NCBI GenBank assembly: GCA_020201035.1 | Contig: JAIVHO010000031.1 | Coordinates: 1-64,000, forward strand | DNA length: 64,000 nucleotides | Direction of reading: 5' to 3' | Source: Bacteroidales bacterium | Lineage (GTDB): Bacteria; Bacteroidota; Bacteroidia; Bacteroidales; VadinHA17 | Shown: positions 59,662 to 64,000 of the stretch, one piece after another | How the letters are laid out: each line of letters opens with the position of its first letter | How positions within the stretch are numbered: the first letter of the stretch is position 1 | Made by a program: the position numbers and the translations under genes | Notes under the pieces: generated by a model | What the model was told of the DNA's origin: nothing | Database searches by the model: none | What the model saw: only the letters and a program-made list of their open reading frames with translations

Positions 59662-61221
59662 ATGATTAAAAAGTTTTCTTCAGTTACTATCCTGCTGCTG
59701 ATGTTTACAATAACACCACTTTTCGGTCAACATGAAAAAGTGGATCTTGAAATGATATACAAGATTAAGCAGGAGGGTTTTAAGAACTCAGGAATAGAAG
59801 ATCTTTCTTTCTGGATGACCGATTATCTGGGATCAAGACTAACAGGATCACAGGCCAAAAAGAGAGCAGACGAATGGGCAGCTAACAGGATGAAGGAGAT
59901 GGGCCTTCAGAATGTCAAGGTTGAGGTGGTTCGTGATTTCACCCGCGGAAGCTGGGATAACCTTAAGACCTACGCTGCAATGACAGCCCCCTATTATGCA
60001 AATTTCACAGCCAATCCAAAAGCATGGACAGGCAGTACCCGGGGAGCGGTAAAAGGAGAGGTAATCCTCCTTGATATAACCAGCTCAGAGGAGCTCCAGG
60101 CTCTTAAGGGCAAGTTGAAGGGGAAGATTGTTGTCATGCCTTCTTCGGCAACCTATGAACCCAATTTTGAACCCCTTGCTTCACGCTATACGGACGAGGA
60201 GTTGGAGCAGCTTAAGAATCTTAACCTGGGAGTTACAAGAGCGAGAAGGGGCAATTTCAATATGGATGATTACAGGCGCCAGATGCAGCTAATGAGAGAA
60301 GCCGCCGAATTTTTACGCAGTGAGGGAGTTGCTGTAATCCTTTCCAGCTCAGGAACCTTTAATGTACCCAGGTCAACCGGTGCCAACCACACAATGGGTG
60401 ATCCCGAACCAATAGCAGAGCTGAGCCTTCCAGTTGAGGCGCACGGACGTATGGTGCGACTGATTCAGAATGGCGTTAAGGTTGAGATGGAGGTTGAAGT
60501 CAGGAATGAATTTACCTCAACCAGAGGTGTAACCAATGTAATGGGCGATATTGTAGGTTCAGATTCTGAACTTAAAGATGAAATAATACTGATCGGTGGT
60601 CATTTTGATTCATGGCACGGAGGAACAGGGGCTGCTGATAATGCTTCAGGGTGCATAGTGATGATGGAGGCAATGAGAATATTGAAATCCCTGGGCGTTC
60701 AGCCCAGAAGAACGGTCAGGGTTGCCCTGTGGGGAGGTGAAGAGCAGGGACTTAACGGATCAAGAGGTTATGTGGAAAAATATATCAGGGATGCCGAATC
60801 AGGCGATCTGCTCCCTGGTTATAAGAATTTTGCCGCATATTACAACATGGATAACGGCACAGGTAAATTCAGGGGAATATATGCCCAGGAGAATGATATG
60901 GTCATTCCTGTTTTTGAATCATGGCTGAGGCCATTTGAGGACATGGGATGCTCAACCGTCACTGGCAGAAATACAAGCGGCACGGATCATCTTTCATTTG
61001 ATGCACTGGGACTTCCTGCATTCCAGTTTATTCAGGATGAGATTGAATACGGAAGAGGCTACCATACTGTTATGGATACCTACGAGAGGCTTGTTATGGC
61101 TGATCTGAAACACAATGCAGTTGTTGTTGCTGCAATGGTATACCATACCGCAATGCGTGATGAGATGCTCCCACGCAAACCCCAGATTGAAAGTCTGGTT
61201 AACAGGGGAAGTCTCAGATAA
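59662..61221 (+). CDS. M28 family metallopeptidase (carboxypeptidase Q-like)
   Basis: I use the ATG at 59662 (MIKKFSSVTILLLMFTITPLFGQ), which gives a signal peptide and 519 residues. A PA domain is inserted near residues 125-260. The di-zinc site reads IGGHFDSWHGGTGAADNASGCIVMMEAM, ALWGGEEQGLNGSRGYV, YYNMDNGTG and the final His in GRGYHTVMDTYER. The order resembles plasma glutamate carboxypeptidase (CPQ). It starts six bases from the start of the divergent mutS2 gene, so the two share one promoter region. Confidence 0.92.
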   Translation: MIKKFSSVTILLLMFTITPLFGQHEKVDLEMIYKIKQEGFKNSGIEDLSFWMTDYLGSRLTGSQAKKRADEWAANRMKEMGLQNVKVEVVRDFTRGSWDNLKTYAAMTAPYYANFTANPKAWTGSTRGAVKGEVILLDITSSEELQALKGKLKGKIVVMPSSATYEPNFEPLASRYTDEELEQLKNLNLGVTRARRGNFNMDDYRRQMQLMREAAEFLRSEGVAVILSSSGTFNVPRSTGANHTMGDPEPIAELSLPVEAHGRMVRLIQNGVKVEMEVEVRNEFTSTRGVTNVMGDIVGSDSELKDEIILIGGHFDSWHGGTGAADNASGCIVMMEAMRILKSLGVQPRRTVRVALWGGEEQGLNGSRGYVEKYIRDAESGDLLPGYKNFAAYYNMDNGTGKFRGIYAQENDMVIPVFESWLRPFEDMGCSTVTGRNTSGTDHLSFDALGLPAFQFIQDEIEYGRGYHTVMDTYERLVMADLKHNAVVVAAMVYHTAMRDEMLPRKPQIESLVNRGSLR

Positions 61222-61261
61222 TAAAGCGCTGTATATACGACATATACAAATGCATGTAAAT

Positions 61262-61290
61262 AACCGGGGAACATTAGTTCTCCGGTTTTG
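61262..61290 (+). terminator. Terminator after the M28 peptidase gene
   Basis: Stem AACCGGGGAAC (61262-61272) with GTTCTCCGGTT (61277-61287), one G-U pair, loop ATTA, then TTTTGTTAT. The next gene's -7 box begins two bases later. Confidence 0.8.
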
Positions 61291-61291
61291 T

Positions 61292-61299
61292 TATATTTG
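61292..61299 (+). promoter_or_regulatory. Putative -7 element of the EamA transporter gene
   Basis: TATATTTG lies 20 bases before the ATG at 61319 and overlaps the tail of the upstream terminator. Confidence 0.5.
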
Positions 61300-61318
61300 C
61301 AGACCACTTAAAAAATTA

Positions 61319-62248
61319 ATGAAAATACCCGACCGACCCAAAGGCTATATTTTTGCCTTTATTGCCACCATAGCGATGGCCAATGTTTATGTATTCAGCA
61401 AGGCTGCCCTCAATGAGCTGACAATTTACCAGTTTGGTTTCTTCTGGTTTGGGATGGCAATAGTCTGGAACCTTATATTCTGGATACAATCGGGTCGGTT
61501 CAAACTCGTGAAGCATCTCAGACGAAAGGATTACACAGTACTGCTGATACATGGTGTGCTTGAAGTAGCAGGTACCACTCTATTCTTCCTTGCCATTGAG
61601 ACCGCCACCCTACCGGCGATAATGTCATTCCTCCAGAACCTTGTGCCTCTCTTTGTGATCATCATGGGAGTATCAATGCTTGGAGAGAAGTTTACCGGAA
61701 TACAGGTGGCGGGTGTGGTTATAACCATGTCGGGTGCCGCGGTAACCAGTTTTACAGGCAATGTGGCTGAAAACGGATTTTTTGTGGCAGGAACAGGCTA
61801 TATGATTGCTTCAACCGTTTTCCTTGCTGCCACAACGATTATATCAAAGAGATTTATAAAGAAGATTGATCCCGGTATATTTACCCTTAACAGATCCCTT
61901 TTTCTGTTCCTTCTGGCGATTGTGCTGATGGTAACCCGGGGTGAGTCATTCAATATCCCGGGAAGCGCATGGTTTAACGCCATGGTAGGTTCCTTGCTGG
62001 GTCCTTTTCTCACATCGCTCTCAACCTACACCGCTTTAAAATATATTGATGCGTCAAAATCCACGATTGTACAGAGTTCGAAGGGACTTTTTGTTACCAT
62101 TGGTGCATGGATATATTTCAACTCAATCCCGGAAGGTTTTCAGGTAATTGGCGGACTGCTTACAATTATTGGGATAGTGGTTCTGATAACTGCACGTGAG
62201 CACGGGGTTGAAAAGAAAGGGACCGTCATTACTGAACGGCCCCTCTGA
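61319..62248 (+). CDS. EamA/DMT family transporter
   Basis: From the ATG at 61319 the product is 309 residues with about ten membrane helices arranged as two EamA repeats (first from GYIFAFIATIAMANVYVFSKAAL, second from GYMIASTVFLAATTIISKRF). The helix-rich sequence and LPAIMSFLQNLVPLFVIIMG/ KSTIVQSSKGLFVTIGAWIYF pattern fit drug/metabolite transporters. Such proteins export amino acids, metabolites or drugs; the substrate cannot be read. The frame is open further upstream, but that part overlaps the preceding peptidase gene. Confidence 0.85.
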   Translation: MKIPDRPKGYIFAFIATIAMANVYVFSKAALNELTIYQFGFFWFGMAIVWNLIFWIQSGRFKLVKHLRRKDYTVLLIHGVLEVAGTTLFFLAIETATLPAIMSFLQNLVPLFVIIMGVSMLGEKFTGIQVAGVVITMSGAAVTSFTGNVAENGFFVAGTGYMIASTVFLAATTIISKRFIKKIDPGIFTLNRSLFLFLLAIVLMVTRGESFNIPGSAWFNAMVGSLLGPFLTSLSTYTALKYIDASKSTIVQSSKGLFVTIGAWIYFNSIPEGFQVIGGLLTIIGIVVLITAREHGVEKKGTVITERPL

Positions 62249-62298
62249 TTATTCTCCGACTGGCATATGCCAGACCTTATTGTTGTTTAATAGCCCTA

Positions 62299-64000
62299 TT
62301 ACTCTTTAATACCTGCAAGATCAAGCATAAAGGCGTACTCCAGAGCTGTGGTACGCAACCTCTCAAAACGTCCTGAGGCACCACCGTGTCCGGCATCCAT
62401 ATTACACTTCATAATCAGTATGTTATCATCTGTTTTCATATCCCTTAGTTTTGCAACCCATTTTGCCGGCTCCCAGTATTGAACCTGTGAGTCCCAGTAA
62501 CCTGTGGTAACCAGTATATTGGGATAGTCCATCTCCTTAACCTGATCGTAAGGTGAATAGGAGAGCATATAATCATAGTAGACCTTTTCACGCGGATCGC
62601 CCCACTCGTCCCACTCAAATGTGGTGAGGGGGATAGTCGGGTCGAGCATTGTGGTCACTACATCCACAAAGGGTACTCCGGCAACCACTCCGCGATAGAG
62701 ATCCGGCCGCATATTCACTATCGCACCCATCAGAAGTCCTCCGGCGCTTCCTCCCCTTGCAAAAAGAAGATCGGTCGTCGTATAGTCATTATCCACAAGG
62801 TACTGTGCACAATCATTAAAATCGGTAAAGGTATTGATCTTGTTGAGCAGTTTTCCATCTTCATACCACGCTCTTCCCATCTCACTGCCGCCCCTGATAT
62901 GTGCAAGTGCATACACAAAACCACGATCAAGCAGGCTCAGGACGCTGGAGTTAAAGGAGGGGTCGGTGGAACTTCCGTATGATCCGTATGCATAAAGCAA
63001 CAGAGGAGCTGTTCCATCCTTTTCAAAACCCTTACGGTATACCATAGAAACCGGAACCTGTGTTCCATCGGTTGCAGTTACCCATATCCTTTCAGATTCA
63101 TAATTCTCCTTATCAAAATCACCAAGTACCTCAACCTCCTTCATAATGGTTTTCTCCTTTGTGTCCATATTGAAATCTATAACCGAGGAAGGAGTGGTAA
63201 GAGAAGTATAGTTATATCTCAGGATTTTTGAATCAGGCTCCCTGTTATCACCCGGTCGGGCCGTATATACCTCCTCGCCAAAATCTATATAGTAGTCGGA
63301 AGTACCGTTATATGACATCACCCGTATATTATTGAGGGCATTCATACGTTCACTGAGCACCAGGTAATCATTAAAAAGAGTGAAGCCCTGAAGCAGAACA
63401 TCCTCCCTGTGAGGAATAAACTCTGACCAGTTATCCCTGAGTGTTGGTTGTTCAGGAACCCTCATAAGCTTGAAATTCTCTGCTTCGTCCGTATTTGTCA
63501 TTACGTAGAATGAGTTCCCTATATGATCAACAGAATACTCATGATCTGCCTCTCGCGGATTGAACACCTCAAAATCACCTCCCGGATTATCTGTTTTCAG
63601 TATTCTGGCCTCGGTTGAGAGTGTCTGACTTGAAAAGATGACAAAATATTTCTCGCTGGTAGTAAGATAAATACCTGTACTGAACTCTTCATCGGACTCA
63701 AAAAATACTGTTTCATCATTCTCTTGTGAATCACCAAGTTTATGCCGCATTATCTTATCAGACCTGAGTGTTTCAAAATCTTTTCCAGTATAAAATAGTG
63801 TCTCGTTATCGGGAGCCCATACCACGCTTCCTGTGGTATTGGAAAGAGTATCATCAAGCTTCTCTCCTGTCTCCAGATTTACAAAATGGATATCATACCT
63901 GCGCCTGCTTAAATAGTCAACTCCATAGGCCATGATCTTGTTATCCATGCTTATTCGCGGTGACGTAACGTTGCAGTAACTCTTTCCCTCTGCCAGGATG
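62299..64000 (-). CDS. Oligopeptidase B-like S9A peptidase, cut by the window end
   Basis: The frame stays open to the last base of the window and reads LAEGKSYCNVTSPRISMDNKIMAYGVDYLSRRRYDIHF, the expected interior of an S9A enzyme, so the true start lies beyond 64000. The seven-blade propeller is followed by the catalytic domain: YGSYGSSTDPSFNSS, the Ser in LFARGGSAGGLLMGAIVNM, the Asp near TTGYWDSQVQYW and the His in KCNMDAGHGGASGRF. Oligopeptidase B cuts peptides after Lys/Arg. Localisation cannot be judged without the N terminus. Confidence 0.93.
   Translation of the reverse strand, partial: ILAEGKSYCNVTSPRISMDNKIMAYGVDYLSRRRYDIHFVNLETGEKLDDTLSNTTGSVVWAPDNETLFYTGKDFETLRSDKIMRHKLGDSQENDETVFFESDEEFSTGIYLTTSEKYFVIFSSQTLSTEARILKTDNPGGDFEVFNPREADHEYSVDHIGNSFYVMTNTDEAENFKLMRVPEQPTLRDNWSEFIPHREDVLLQGFTLFNDYLVLSERMNALNNIRVMSYNGTSDYYIDFGEEVYTARPGDNREPDSKILRYNYTSLTTPSSVIDFNMDTKEKTIMKEVEVLGDFDKENYESERIWVTATDGTQVPVSMVYRKGFEKDGTAPLLLYAYGSYGSSTDPSFNSSVLSLLDRGFVYALAHIRGGSEMGRAWYEDGKLLNKINTFTDFNDCAQYLVDNDYTTTDLLFARGGSAGGLLMGAIVNMRPDLYRGVVAGVPFVDVVTTMLDPTIPLTTFEWDEWGDPREKVYYDYMLSYSPYDQVKEMDYPNILVTTGYWDSQVQYWEPAKWVAKLRDMKTDDNILIMKCNMDAGHGGASGRFERLRTTALEYAFMLDLAGIKE

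Noticed and set aside
61115-61318. N-terminal extension of the EamA transporter
   Set aside because: It overlaps the end of the M28 peptidase gene and its terminator; the first membrane helix starts just after the ATG at 61319.

Overview
The window looks like a contiguous chromosomal piece of a member of the Bacteroidota, probably Bacteroidales or a close relative. Three things suggest this. Gene neighbourhoods are typical of that phylum: thrS-infC-rpmI-rplT, a DHH phosphoesterase next to GldI-like FKBP lipoproteins, and an ECF sigma factor followed by an anti-sigma-like protein and a DUF4097 protein. Many genes have a -7 element of the form TAnnTTTG in place of a sigma70 -10 box. Shine-Dalgarno sequences are mostly weak. 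Density is high, with about 57 protein genes, two tRNA-Leu genes, no rRNA, no CRISPR array, no phage and no complete insertion sequence. The first and last genes are cut by the window edges.

Layout. 1-13.2 kb: housekeeping and DNA repair (two FKBP lipoproteins with NrnA, Ndk, a DUF721/DciA-like protein with RecF, a TPR protein with RibH, and an AddB-like nuclease / radical SAM protein / AddA-like helicase operon). 13.2-20.2 kb: an acetyltransferase, MnmA, then a redox block (Tat-signal ferredoxin with an aldehyde:ferredoxin oxidoreductase, TrxB with an atypical thioredoxin-like protein, and a Crp/Fnr regulator). 20.2-22.6 kb: carboxynorspermidine synthase and decarboxylase. 22.8-28.0 kb: a MurU/AmgK-like peptidoglycan-recycling pair, divergent across a 61-bp tandem repeat from a frameshifted GH3/beta-lactamase gene. 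28.1-33 kb: a thioredoxin-like protein, two tRNA-Leu, an aldo/keto reductase, and a lysC-lysA operon preceded by what looks like a complete lysine attenuator. 33-39.4 kb: a PKD lipoprotein, thrS-infC-rpmI-rplT, lepB and dapB. 39.7-53.2 kb: exported hydrolases and peptidases mixed with sdaA, trmD and an ornithine aminotransferase. 53.4-57 kb: a membrane protein and the ECF sigma / anti-sigma / DUF4097 operon, interrupted by 38 copies of an 8-bp repeat. 57.2-64 kb: MutS2, an M28 peptidase, an EamA transporter and an oligopeptidase B-like enzyme.

The most interesting element is the leader of lysC-lysA (about 29943-30115). It has a promoter, a 14-codon leader peptide with three consecutive Lys codons, a pause hairpin, a segment that can pair with the left arm of the terminator, and a terminator hairpin ending shortly before the lysC start. 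Also notable are a 111-bp, triple-hairpin element present twice in inverted orientation at 110/111 identity, tandem duplication of the amgK start region, the octanucleotide array inside the sigma-factor operon, an AUA start for infC, and charged low-complexity inserts in two enzymes of the lysine/DAP pathway. All functional calls rest on reading the sequence and on family knowledge; no database search was run.
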